From NCBI RefSeq assembly GCF_008000815.1, contig NZ_CP042806.1, positions 2,542,001 through 2,606,000 on the forward strand: 64,000 bases of DNA. Reading direction: 5' to 3'. The DNA is from Terriglobus albidus (GTDB lineage: Bacteria; Acidobacteriota; Terriglobia; Terriglobales; Acidobacteriaceae). Position 1 is the stretch's first letter. The number at the start of each line of letters is the position of its first letter. The notes beneath the pieces are model-generated. The model ran no database searches, was not told the DNA's origin, and worked only from the letters and a program-made list of their open reading frames with translations. The translations under genes and the position numbers were made by a program. This document shows, piece by piece, positions 27,725 through 36,323 of the stretch.

Positions 27725-28804
27725 TTGGCAGTTTCACCGAAGGCGGACGCGCATAAAACGAAGCGGTCCAGCCGAATCAAGATTCAGGACGTGGCCAGGA
27801 TGGCCCAGGTCTCATTGAGCACCGTCTCCGGTGTGCTCAACGAGAAAGACAACATACGTCCTGAGACACGTCAGCGTGTGTTAGACGTCATTGAGCAGCT
27901 CGGCTATACCCCGAATATCTTTGCCAGCAATCTGGCGCGCCGGCGCACCAAGCTGATCGGCATTATCGTCTCTGACCTGCTGAATCCATTCTTCGCGGAG
28001 ATTGCAAAAGCCCTGGATACGCAGGCCCGGGCATTGGGTTACGAGACTTTTCTTGCCTCCACCAGCTTTCATCCGGAACAGCAATACGCCGCCGTGCGTC
28101 AGATGCTTGCCCTGCGTGTTGCCGGCATTGCCATGATGACTTCGGAGAACGATCCGGAAGCCTTCTCACTGCTGAAGAGCAGCGGCACGCCGACGGTGTA
28201 TCTGGATAATCCCCATGCAGGTCCGCACATTGGTACGGTTCGCGTGGACAAGCGACACGGTATGTTCATTGCGGTACAGCACCTGCTGGAGCTCGGACAT
28301 CGCCGGATCCTTCTGATCAAGAACTCGCAGCAGAGTCTTTCGGAACCGCCCGAGCCGCCCATGCTCTCCCACATGGAACGCCAGATCGGGTTCGAAGAGG
28401 CTCTATTGCAGTACAACCCGAAGGAAATGGACGTGCACATCATCGACGAAGCCGGAGAACCTGCCGCCGCCGGTCTGCGCGCCGTCCAGCGCGCGCTGGA
28501 GCGCTATCGGTTTACAGCGGTCGTGGCGATCAATGATCTTGTTGCCCTGGGAGCATTTCGCGGACTGCAGGCAGCCGGCCTTTCGATTCCGGAGGATGTC
28601 TCGGTCGTAGGGTTCGACAACACCTATCTCTGTGATTTCCTGCATCCGCCGCTGACGACGGTAGCGACACCGCGCGGGGATCTGGCTCGCAGTGTCCTCT
28701 CCATGCTGAACGCTTATATCGATGGCGCCGAGCAGCCGAGCGAACCCATGCTCTCCGCCAGCATCGTTCTGCGTGAGTCGACAGCAAAGCCACCCGCAGA
28801 CTAG
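27725..28804 (+). CDS. LacI-family transcriptional regulator
   Basis: The protein (359 aa) has a canonical LacI head (IKIQDVARMAQVSLSTVSGV, then the hinge ASNLARRRTKLIGIIV) and an effector-binding domain (PTVYLDN, VVGFDN). The start is taken as TTG at 27725, because a strong CAGGAGA lies 7 bp upstream. An earlier in-frame TTG at 27671 lacks this. As the only LacI protein inside the pectin island it is the best candidate to bind the ATTGAAACGTTTCGATT-like sites at 16.1 and 20.4-20.5 kb. Confidence 0.85.
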   Translation: MAVSPKADAHKTKRSSRIKIQDVARMAQVSLSTVSGVLNEKDNIRPETRQRVLDVIEQLGYTPNIFASNLARRRTKLIGIIVSDLLNPFFAEIAKALDTQARALGYETFLASTSFHPEQQYAAVRQMLALRVAGIAMMTSENDPEAFSLLKSSGTPTVYLDNPHAGPHIGTVRVDKRHGMFIAVQHLLELGHRRILLIKNSQQSLSEPPEPPMLSHMERQIGFEEALLQYNPKEMDVHIIDEAGEPAAAGLRAVQRALERYRFTAVVAINDLVALGAFRGLQAAGLSIPEDVSVVGFDNTYLCDFLHPPLTTVATPRGDLARSVLSMLNAYIDGAEQPSEPMLSASIVLRESTAKPPAD

Positions 28805-28921
28805 AGCATTTCTCCTGTTGCTGGGTATTCCGGGAGAAGCGTGCAGCGGCGTTTTCATTGCGGAAAACGCCGCCCATAGATGCACAAGCCCCGCACTACA
28901 CCTACAGGAGAAATTCTCTAG
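28801..28921. repeat. Dispersed hairpin repeat, copy B
   Basis: The 17-bp ends are inverted repeats with one mismatch (CTAGAGCATTTCTCCTG at 28801-28817; complement at 28905-28921). The internal palindrome GGCGTTTTC/GAAAACGCC lies at 28848-28871. The left end supplies the TAG stop codon of the LacI gene. It matches copy A at 3051-3153 in reverse orientation and could act as a terminator. Confidence 0.8.
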
Positions 28922-28935
28922 CGGTATGGCATGCC

Positions 28936-29052
28936 CTAGCGCATTTCTCCTAAAACTGTAGCTTTGGAAAAATCTGCGAATGCTGTTTTCTTCGCGGAAA
29001 ACGGCGCAAACAGCCAAAACTCCGCTCTACACCGTTAGGAGAAATGCCCTAG
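28936..29052. repeat. Dispersed hairpin repeat, copy C (diverged)
   Basis: The ends CTAGCGCATTTCTCCTAA (28936-28953) and TTAGGAGAAATGCCCTAG (29035-29052) are inverted repeats. An internal stem, GCTGTTTTC/GAAAACGGC, lies near 28982-29004. The right end includes the stop codon of the minus-strand GH28 gene. The body differs from copies A and B, but the ends and central stem follow the same plan. Confidence 0.7.
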
Positions 29053-30440
29053 CGCAGCACGTAAGGATCTTTCGCCGTAATCGCATCGGGAACTTTGGTC
29101 GGTGGCAGGGCCGTTGCGCCCTGCAGGCCAGTGCCGCTCACATTGACAGTGCTGAGCAGCGGGCCGTCGAAGCCGGTTACGGAGATGCCCTTAAGGGACA
29201 CATGCTGCATGTTCGCCAGTGAGATGCCTTTGCGGCAGGTGCCCGAGACGTTCTCGAGAACGAAGCCGTCGAGTGGCTTGGCCGGATGAATGTTGACTGC
29301 CTCTACAAGAACGGGCATATCGGTTACACGGATATTGCGGAACTGAAAGTTCCGGATGGTAGGGATGCCGTCGGTGCCGGGAACAGGAGCCTCGTCCTGT
29401 TTGCCGCTATCGAGGATATTGAGCCGCAGGAAGCCCATCTGGGCACCCGAGACTTCGAGGTCGTTCATGAAGATGTTCTCCAGAAACGCTCCGCGACCCG
29501 GCCGGCTCTTGATGTAAATCGCGAATGTTTTCGCACTGAGGCACTTGCAGTGCTCGACGTGCACGTTCCGGATGCCTGCCGAGGTTTCGCTGCCGATGCC
29601 GATGCATGCCCAGTGCAGATCATGGAAGGTGCAGTTGGAGATGCGCACGTCCTCCGTGGGGCGGGCGATCGTGTTGCCTTCCATGCCACGGCCCGACTTC
29701 AGCGAGATGCAATCATCGGCGGTATTGAACTCACAATGATCGATCACTACGTGTTTGCAGGAGTCGACGTCGATGCCATCGGCTCCCCCATGGACGGTCA
29801 CATTCTGGAAAGTAACGTCTTCGCAATAGACAGGGTGAATCGACCACATGTCATTCTGCTGCGTGTAGAGGTTCTCCACTCGTATGTGGCGGCAATGAAC
29901 GAACTCCAGCAGGGCGGGATGGCGCATGCCCGTTGCCCGGTCTACGCGGCCGGCAATGGCAGTATTCCCAAGAATCTTTCCTTGCCCGGTCAGAGTAATG
30001 TTCTCCGCATCGACTGCGGTCACCAGCGCCGGGTATCCCTTGATCCACTTCCCCTCCCATCGGACCTGGGTCAAAGGATAGTCGGCCAGATCGGGTGAGC
30101 CTTTGAGCGTGGCTGCCTCTTCAATGCGCAGGATCGTATTGGAGCGCAATGTGATGGTGCCCACGAGATATTCGCCCGCGGGAATCAGGACCTCGCCTCC
30201 ACCAAGCACACCACAGCGGTCGAGTGCCTGCTGTACGGCAAGCGTATCTTTCGTCGCTCCGTCACCCTTTGCGCCAAAATCTCGGACATTCAAATGAACC
30301 GGGGCAGAAGATGTTTTTGCGGTCGCAATACGACTTGCTGCAGGAGTGGAGGATGCCTGGTTTGCCAGAGCTCTTGTAGCAAGCGGTAAGACAACTACAG
30401 CGCGAGCAGTATCTTTTAAAAACTTCCGGCGATCGGCCAT
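29049..30440 (-). CDS. Tat-exported GH28-family glycosidase
   Basis: The protein (463 aa) starts with a twin-arginine signal (DRRKFLKD). A pectate-lyase-3/GH28 beta-helix follows, beginning DFGAKGDGATKDTLAVQQALD. Catalytic-site counterparts are GADGIDVDS, ADDCISLKSG, HWACIGIGSE and YIKS. The Asp residues are kept, but the usual GHG and RIK motifs are altered, so it may act on a substituted or rhamnogalacturonan-type chain rather than plain polygalacturonate. It is convergent with the LacI gene. Start is set at 30440, 11 codons inside the longest frame, to place the Tat motif at the N-terminus. Confidence 0.8.
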   Translation of the reverse strand: MADRRKFLKDTARAVVVLPLATRALANQASSTPAASRIATAKTSSAPVHLNVRDFGAKGDGATKDTLAVQQALDRCGVLGGGEVLIPAGEYLVGTITLRSNTILRIEEAATLKGSPDLADYPLTQVRWEGKWIKGYPALVTAVDAENITLTGQGKILGNTAIAGRVDRATGMRHPALLEFVHCRHIRVENLYTQQNDMWSIHPVYCEDVTFQNVTVHGGADGIDVDSCKHVVIDHCEFNTADDCISLKSGRGMEGNTIARPTEDVRISNCTFHDLHWACIGIGSETSAGIRNVHVEHCKCLSAKTFAIYIKSRPGRGAFLENIFMNDLEVSGAQMGFLRLNILDSGKQDEAPVPGTDGIPTIRNFQFRNIRVTDMPVLVEAVNIHPAKPLDGFVLENVSGTCRKGISLANMQHVSLKGISVTGFDGPLLSTVNVSGTGLQGATALPPTKVPDAITAKDPYVLR

Positions 30441-30685
30441 TGTCACTCTCTCGGAGGGTAACGGTCTCGACAAGACTCAGGCGCGGGAAGCTCGGATATC
30501 GGAGCCTAAGCCACAAAAGCTGACAGCGATGAGAGTATCTTCGCACCTGAGGCCGGCTGCGTAATCTCGCGCAGCAATACTACGCGGGAGATGGAATGAG
30601 AGCTAGCGGCCAGTACGAGCGGTTCATGGAGAGCCGTCGTTTTAGGGCTGGCTAAGCGTCGCTAAATCAGCGGTCGCGAAGCAGA

Positions 30686-30732
30686 CGCCAGATGCGACAC
30701 GGGAAGAATTTTCCCTATGTCGCATCTGGCGC
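30686..30732. terminator. Nested inverted repeat, terminator of the SLBB gene
   Basis: A 14-bp outer stem (CGCCAGATGCGACA / TGTCGCATCTGGCG) encloses an inner GGGAA/TTCCC stem with a GAATT loop. It lies just 3' of the minus-strand SLBB gene. The remaining sequence between 30441 and 30685 shows no gene. Confidence 0.7.
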
Positions 30733-30739
30733 GAAGGCC

Positions 30740-33358
30740 CTACCGGATGACAGAGATAATGGCTGCTACCACCGCGAACTGGCTGGCGAAGCTGGAGTCG
30801 AAGATCGTGCGGAATTTATTGATCTTGAACGATTTTTCCGGAATAACAACCGTGTCTCCCGGGGCCAGCCGAAGACTGCCGAAAGCGCGTCCTTGCTCAG
30901 CCGAGACGATGGAGCCGTTTGCACGGATGACGAAGGCCCGGGAGGAATCGCCGGCAGTTGTGGAGCCTCCCGCAAGCGAGAGATAGTACTTTGCCTTGGC
31001 GAGGGGGGTGAAAATATATGAACTCTGGTTATTCACCGCTCCAATGACATTGACGGTGCTGGGACGCGGCGGAATGATCAATACATCGCCGTCTTCCGGC
31101 ACCGGTAAATCCGTCACGGAGCCGGAATCCGGCATCGTGTTGAGAACTACGCGACCGGTTGCCTTCTGATTGCGAAGACGCCGTAACAACTCTGCCTGCA
31201 ATACCGGCAAACTGGAGGCGGCGGAGGAAGCACTGCCTCCATTAACGGTGACATTAATTACCGAATGCTGAATCTCGGCGGTGAGGCGCTCAATATAGTC
31301 GTCGAGTCGTTGTTGCTGGGCAAGACGAGCAGATTCACGCGTAAACTCGGCCCCGAACGGGTAGGCATTAGAAGTAAGCCCCCCTGCCTTTTTCAGAACA
31401 TCGGCCCAGCTTTCGTTATTTCCTACTGCGTAGACGCCAGCCATCGCGACTTCGCCCTCCACGCGGACGAACTTCGTCTGCTGTTCTCTCGGAACAGTAA
31501 CGTCTGCCTGGGAGAAAATGGTGACGACATCTTCGGGTTGAAGTTCCTTATCCTCGCTCATGTCATGATCCAGAACCAGCTTTCCTAGATTGAAAGGGAC
31601 CAGGGTGCTCTTGAGGGTAACTGGGTCTTTACGCTCGATGACAGCGTAACTCCAATCGATATCCGGGGCCGGAATGGTGATCTTTACTGCCTTCGCAGCT
31701 CCTTTACTGACCTGGTCGCGTCCTGAGATGGAGCCTTGATTGGGATATTGATCTCTGGTCCCAGCAGTTCCAGCAGCTCCAGTGGCTCCGTTTTGGTTCG
31801 GATAGGGGGGCGCTCCCGAAGCGCCGCCGGGGATGTCCTGATTGGGGTACTGCTGCCACATGGTCTGATCAGAGGTAGTGCCTGTTGTAGCCGTCCCATT
31901 GGGATACTGCTGTGAGGCAGCTTCGCGCGAAGTTATGCCCGTATCTCCAATGGCGTTGCGGCGTGTTGTTACCAGAGGCTGAAAGTCGGGTTCCACCGCC
32001 AGGCGATTGTGCGTGTACCAGTAGCCTTTGGTAAGCAGCGCGTTCTTCTCGGGGAGAATGTCGCTGAGTTTCAGACCTGCATGCCATGCAAATCGGAGCG
32101 GTTGCACAACATTACCGCGAAGGGTAACTACATTTGAAAAGGACGGAGGGAGTTCGGGGACGAAGATGATATCGCCATTGCGTACTGGGGTCTCTGTCAG
32201 GGCTGTCGACGGAATACGAAGGATGGTTCTGTTGTCGCCCGGAACGATGCGTTCAATTGTGAGAGGGGATTCGGCGGCGGTATTCAATCTTCCCCCAGCC
32301 AGACTCAGTGCCGCCTCTACGGACTCTCCGCCCAGCAATTCGTAGACCGCAGTATCCTTGACGCTACCGCCAATTGCGATCTGCTCGCCGACAGGGGGAA
32401 TGAAAATTACGTCCCCAGGCATCAAACGGACATCTTTGGTTTTATCGCCAAACCGCAGAAAACGATACAGATCGACTTCCGTCACTGTTTCGCCACCGCG
32501 CCGTAGCTGGATCCGGCGGAATGAACCCGTATTGGCAGGGCCCCCGGACGAGAAGAGCGCACTGATGAGGGTGCTAAAGGAACTTACGGTATAGCTGCCA
32601 GGTTGCCGTGCCGCTCCTGTGACGAAGACCTGAATCGAACGCAGACGACCTAGCTCGACGGAGAGGTTGTAGTTGCGATAAATGCGGTCAACAGCGCCAC
32701 GAATTGTGCTTTCCAGACTGCTGAATGGAATGCCGGCAACCGTAATTTTTCCAACTTGGGGAAGATAAATCGCTCCGGCACGATCGACGGAGACTCTCTG
32801 ATTCATCGAGACGGATCCCCACATCCGAACCAGCACTTCATCTCCAGGAGCAAGCTGGTAATTGTCTGGCACCTGCATCGCGGTATTGGGTGGGTAATCG
32901 TTCGGATCACGGAAAAAGCGGCGTCCGAAGATAGAAGGCAAGGTACGAAACGTGTTTGCGGCTGCGAGTTGCAGCGGCAGTGGAGGCACCGACGGCTGTG
33001 TAAGCAAGCGTTCCCGGCGGGCGGCACTCTCCTGTTCCGGGCGAAGCGGGTTGCTGTCCCGTTGCTGTTGTTGCTGCTCTTGTTGCAAACTCTGATCGTC
33101 GAGTGAGGGATACGCGTACCCGTTCTGGGGACGTTGCACCCGGGGAGTAGGGGGGACATCCGTCTGCTGCTGCTGCTGCTGCGCGGCGGGATCGGGATAT
33201 TGTGTTGTATTGTTCGTGCCCGCGCCATACTGAATGTCATACTGCTGCAGGATCGTCGTCGGGTTAACCGAAGGAGCCTGGCCGTGAATGGCTGATACCG
33301 ATGCTGAAAAATAGCTGAAACAGGCGACGAATGTGATCAGGCGGATCTTGAAAGGCAC
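30740..33358 (-). CDS. SLBB-domain polysaccharide export protein (Wza-like)
   Basis: The protein (872 aa) has an N-terminal signal peptide, a Q/P-rich low-complexity stretch (about residues 60-110) and a Poly_export domain (about 150-240, YQLAPGDEVLVRMWG). Several SLBB repeats follow (for example VFVTGAARQPGSYTV, VRVEGEVAMAGVYAV and VNVIGAVNNQSSYI). It ends in a hydrophobic helix. Such proteins form or line the outer-membrane channel for exopolysaccharide. It is longer than classical Wza (about 380 aa) because of extra SLBB copies. No other capsule genes are adjacent in the window. Confidence 0.8.
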   Translation of the reverse strand: MPFKIRLITFVACFSYFSASVSAIHGQAPSVNPTTILQQYDIQYGAGTNNTTQYPDPAAQQQQQQTDVPPTPRVQRPQNGYAYPSLDDQSLQQEQQQQQRDSNPLRPEQESAARRERLLTQPSVPPLPLQLAAANTFRTLPSIFGRRFFRDPNDYPPNTAMQVPDNYQLAPGDEVLVRMWGSVSMNQRVSVDRAGAIYLPQVGKITVAGIPFSSLESTIRGAVDRIYRNYNLSVELGRLRSIQVFVTGAARQPGSYTVSSFSTLISALFSSGGPANTGSFRRIQLRRGGETVTEVDLYRFLRFGDKTKDVRLMPGDVIFIPPVGEQIAIGGSVKDTAVYELLGGESVEAALSLAGGRLNTAAESPLTIERIVPGDNRTILRIPSTALTETPVRNGDIIFVPELPPSFSNVVTLRGNVVQPLRFAWHAGLKLSDILPEKNALLTKGYWYTHNRLAVEPDFQPLVTTRRNAIGDTGITSREAASQQYPNGTATTGTTSDQTMWQQYPNQDIPGGASGAPPYPNQNGATGAAGTAGTRDQYPNQGSISGRDQVSKGAAKAVKITIPAPDIDWSYAVIERKDPVTLKSTLVPFNLGKLVLDHDMSEDKELQPEDVVTIFSQADVTVPREQQTKFVRVEGEVAMAGVYAVGNNESWADVLKKAGGLTSNAYPFGAEFTRESARLAQQQRLDDYIERLTAEIQHSVINVTVNGGSASSAASSLPVLQAELLRRLRNQKATGRVVLNTMPDSGSVTDLPVPEDGDVLIIPPRPSTVNVIGAVNNQSSYIFTPLAKAKYYLSLAGGSTTAGDSSRAFVIRANGSIVSAEQGRAFGSLRLAPGDTVVIPEKSFKINKFRTIFDSSFASQFAVVAAIISVIR

Positions 33359-33875
33359 GGACGCGGACTACTCCTCACTTTAGCAGCAGTATAGCTGCTG
33401 TCGCGCGATGACGGCAGCAGTGTTAAATCCCCTGCAGATTCTTCTGAACGAAGGATAATCTGACAAAAGCGGAAAATAACGAATGACCAATTTACTGCGC
33501 CTATGGGCACAGTCGTCCTATTCCTGGCCTAAAAGTGTGTCAGTCTTATGAGGTCAGTGTCAGAGTAAGACGTAGGTTTTTGCTCTCAGTTTCAAGCAAT
33601 CTGAAAGCTGAAGATTGTTTGAAACCCCATTGAGGAAACTCACTACGGCTGACATGAATATGAAACAAACGGGTCTGATCCACCAATGGGTGACGTCTCC
33701 ATTCTCGGTATACGTGTACTACCTAGGATAGCTGGTCGTTTCGAATCGACAAAATCCTCCCGAAATATGTCGACAAACCCACACCCACCGGGCGTCTTTA
33801 GGCGCGGAAAAGAAGAAAGGGTGTATGGATTCCCAGTAGGAATTGACGGTACGTAACCGGTACGGGCAAAGCCAC
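33359..33875. other. 517-bp gap between the SLBB gene and the end of the T6SS operon
   Basis: No convincing gene is present. AGCAGC-AGTATA-GCTGCT at 33382-33399 is a small hairpin just upstream of the SLBB start. The gap should hold the SLBB promoter and the terminator of the long T6SS operon, but I cannot place either firmly. Confidence 0.4.
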
Positions 33876-34169
33876 TTATCGCGCATACTGTGCCGCTGCC
33901 TTGGCCTGGGCCTCAATGGACTCCCGGAACTGTTGTTTGATCTCGCCCGCGAGTGACTGCAGTGCCCCATTTTCGGTGAACTCTCTCAGGTGGGCGTCGA
34001 TTGACCGCTCTGCATTCGTCACGGCGGCCTCAACACTAACGGGGTCATCCGCCTGTATGGACTGAAACATCATGTCTCCGTTGACCCGGGCGATCAGTTC
34101 GTCGAAGTCCTGTCGAAGCTGAGTTGCGGCCGTATCGCTGCCGACGGTGATGTTGATCTCACGGCTCAT
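33876..34169 (-). CDS. Small soluble protein of unknown function at the end of the T6SS operon
   Basis: This 97-residue protein is acidic and mostly helical (AVTNAERSIDAHLREF, EIKQQFRESIEAQAKAAA). It has no signal, membrane segment or cysteine. I do not recognise the family. Its ATG overlaps the stop of the preceding gene by 4 bp (ATGA), so it is translationally coupled to it. It is the last gene of the minus-strand operon. A chaperone or adaptor for the upstream unknown proteins is possible, but only on grounds of size and position. Confidence 0.65.
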   Translation of the reverse strand: MSREINITVGSDTAATQLRQDFDELIARVNGDMMFQSIQADDPVSVEAAVTNAERSIDAHLREFTENGALQSLAGEIKQQFRESIEAQAKAAAQYAR

Positions 34170-34963
34170 TGTATTTCTCCTGTTTCGGTTTGCTGGGGAA
34201 GATGGAGAGCCCAGGGGCTGACCTCTCCATAACCGGTGCGCTGCAAGCCTGCGGTCTCAAGAAGGTGTTCCAGAGACCGCCCCCCGACGATGACCAGCTC
34301 CTTTGTCTCCGGGGACTCGCGGAGATAGAGGTCGGCCTCCGCGAGCCACTCCGAAAGCTGTTGTGCCGAAGCCTGTGCAACGCTCCCAGAAGTTAATAAT
34401 GGAAAGTAATACTTGAAGTTTTGAAACTCTCCCTCTGCCATATAACGCTTTAGCGTCTTCTGGGTGTGCTGCATATATCGCTGTGCCGCGGCGAGAGTAT
34501 CGGCCTCGCGGAAGCACAGCAGGTTGGCAACCCCGCGGCCTCCCATGACCTCGTATGCGGCAAACGACTGCTGCACGTTCGAGACAAAGATGCACGACCG
34601 GTCGGCCAGCTTGGGCTGCGTACCGTATTCCATATTCAAGAGGTCATCGAACCTCAGCTTGCGGGGGGCTGCTTCTGAGGGGTCAAAGCAGAAGCCCATC
34701 GCGGGTGACCATTGACGAGCATGCGATCCGTAGACTTTGCTTCCGCCATCCTGGTGAAGTTGCTGCGTATCGAGCCAGAGAGCGGGGGTGGTGAGGCCAA
34801 TTTTTTCAGCCGCCGCAAGCAGCCTTTTCACCAGATCAACGATCGGACGACGCACTTCTCCGGAGAGGGGAAAGGCGAGGTCCGGGACGCAGAACGCCTG
34901 AAACGGGCTGGCGCACTCTACCGGCGTGAGCTCGAGAACGGTTATGGCGGGCGCGGTGCTCAT
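34166..34963 (-). CDS. Unknown cytoplasmic protein, T6SS operon
   Basis: The protein (265 aa) begins MSTAPAITVLELTP. It has no signal peptide or transmembrane helix and no motif I can assign. Candidate structured segments include WSPAMGFCFDPSEA, SCIFVSNVQQSFAAYEVMGG and LVIVGGRSLEHLLE. The start at 34963 overlaps the previous stop by 4 bp. The frame is open for 39 more codons upstream, but that would run over the previous gene. It belongs to a coupled trio (33876-35865) that may be an effector with accessory proteins or a structural module peculiar to this system. Confidence 0.65.
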   Translation of the reverse strand: MSTAPAITVLELTPVECASPFQAFCVPDLAFPLSGEVRRPIVDLVKRLLAAAEKIGLTTPALWLDTQQLHQDGGSKVYGSHARQWSPAMGFCFDPSEAAPRKLRFDDLLNMEYGTQPKLADRSCIFVSNVQQSFAAYEVMGGRGVANLLCFREADTLAAAQRYMQHTQKTLKRYMAEGEFQNFKYYFPLLTSGSVAQASAQQLSEWLAEADLYLRESPETKELVIVGGRSLEHLLETAGLQRTGYGEVSPWALHLPQQTETGEIQ

Positions 34964-35865
34964 AGTGGGTACTCGTCTCCGTCCTTTTTGATCTCCTCCA
35001 GAAGCGCAACCATGCGCTCGTCGAAGTTCGGATCGCGAAAGGCCAGCAGAATGCCGCGATCCTGTTCGCTCTCGATGCAATAGGCCGAGAAAATCTCAAA
35101 CCACCTTTGGCGATCGTCCGGCGATGCGTCCAGAAAGTGGGAGCTGTTAAAGCGAGGCAGCACAAACATCGAATGTTTCTTGGCAGGACCGTCCGGAAGA
35201 TGAGCTGCAAAGATCTCACGGCTCTTCGCCAGGAACGGGTGCTGCAGCCGGGCCCCTTTTCGAATCATGGCAGCGAAGTCGGTACCTTTCATTGCAGGAT
35301 GGGTTGCGAGGACGCGCGGAAGTTCAATCTTTGGCCCCGCAGGTTCCTGCCCGGCATCGATCCACAACATCAACATGCCCCCGGCTCCGAAGAAATCCTG
35401 CCGTTGCTGGGGCTGTTGTTCTCCTGCGAACCAGGCGCAGTACTCGGGGACCAGGTGATCAAGATTGAGCAAGCCATCGGAGCTGTGGTTCTCAGTGAGC
35501 TTCTTGATCTCCATCGACGTGGGGACCGCGGGCAGCTGCTGGTTGGGCGCGAGCAGCATGCCTGTCATGGGCCGGTAGTCAAACATCGTGTTGACAAAGC
35601 GCTCATTCAGGTCCGTGCGGGTGTACTTCAGGAGTAGAAAGTTCTCTGAGGTCTGCTTCTCTTGTTTCAGCTCTTCATCCAGCCGCGTGATGAACTTCAG
35701 GACCCACTCCCGTTGACGGAATTTGATCGGGAACTCGGATACCGGCAGCCAATAGAGCGAGATATCGTCGATGGCATTTGCGCGATGAAATGGCTCGAGC
35801 TGCCGCAACGACCTTACAGCAGTAAGACGGCGGCGGGCGGGTGTGGATACAAATTCTTGCGTCAT
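34960..35865 (-). CDS. Unknown cytoplasmic protein, T6SS operon
   Basis: This 301-residue protein has no signal or membrane segment. Recognisable stretches are LDEELKQEKQTSENFLLLKYTRTDLNER near the N-terminus and a C-terminal half rich in Phe, Arg and Asp (HSMFVLPRFNSSHFLD, GILLAFRDPNFDERM). I cannot assign it to a family. It ends in a 4-bp overlap with the next gene and follows a secreted protein by 9 bp. Its conserved-looking, non-repetitive sequence suggests a folded domain rather than a linker. Confidence 0.65.
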   Translation of the reverse strand: MTQEFVSTPARRRLTAVRSLRQLEPFHRANAIDDISLYWLPVSEFPIKFRQREWVLKFITRLDEELKQEKQTSENFLLLKYTRTDLNERFVNTMFDYRPMTGMLLAPNQQLPAVPTSMEIKKLTENHSSDGLLNLDHLVPEYCAWFAGEQQPQQRQDFFGAGGMLMLWIDAGQEPAGPKIELPRVLATHPAMKGTDFAAMIRKGARLQHPFLAKSREIFAAHLPDGPAKKHSMFVLPRFNSSHFLDASPDDRQRWFEIFSAYCIESEQDRGILLAFRDPNFDERMVALLEEIKKDGDEYPL

Positions 35866-35874
35866 GATGATGCT

Positions 35875-36318
35875 CTATTGGCCGCACCGCTCGAACCGTA
35901 CTGAGAGATTGAGCGCGGCATGATCCTGATTGCAGACAAGCGAGACTCTGCCATTCGCACGCCCATCCTGCAGGGAAATGTTGTCCGTTTTGTAGACGGA
36001 ACAGGTGTTTTCGGGGAAGTCGACGGTCTTGCGATCGTATTCGAGATGAACCTTCCTGGTGCTGGGTGCAAGGGACATCGTGACGACAGCTTTTCCATCG
36101 GCCAGAAACGATAGCTCCTGGGAGCTGGCATTATAGCGGCACGAATCTACGTGGCGGTCCCAGGTCTGCGAGGACGGCTTGTTGGGGTCCTGCACGTTGA
36201 CGCCGCCGACTGCGGCATTTGGGCCCTTTAGATTCGTGCTGCCCATCGCCATTTCGGCTGCGTTACAGCTCGTCATGATCGTAAGAGCCGCGAATGCTGC
36301 CGTTGCTGCAACATGCAT
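35875..36318 (-). CDS. Small exported protein, possible lipoprotein
   Basis: This 147-residue protein begins with a signal segment (HVAATAAFAALTIMTSC). The Cys at the end could be a lipobox, although the residues before it are not ideal. The mature part has four further cysteines (including DSCRYNA, NTCSVYK and the C-terminal FERCGQ) that could form two disulfides, consistent with a periplasmic beta-rich domain. I do not recognise the family. It might be an immunity protein or a lipoprotein component of the secretion complex. Neither is shown by the sequence. The frame is open upstream, but only this start gives a signal. Confidence 0.6.
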   Translation of the reverse strand: MHVAATAAFAALTIMTSCNAAEMAMGSTNLKGPNAAVGGVNVQDPNKPSSQTWDRHVDSCRYNASSQELSFLADGKAVVTMSLAPSTRKVHLEYDRKTVDFPENTCSVYKTDNISLQDGRANGRVSLVCNQDHAALNLSVRFERCGQ

Positions 36319-36323
36319 GATCA

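Noticed and set aside
33719-33970. 83-codon minus-strand frame at the end of the T6SS operon
   Set aside because: Low-complexity Arg/Ser-rich translation, partly overlapping the 97-residue gene in another frame.
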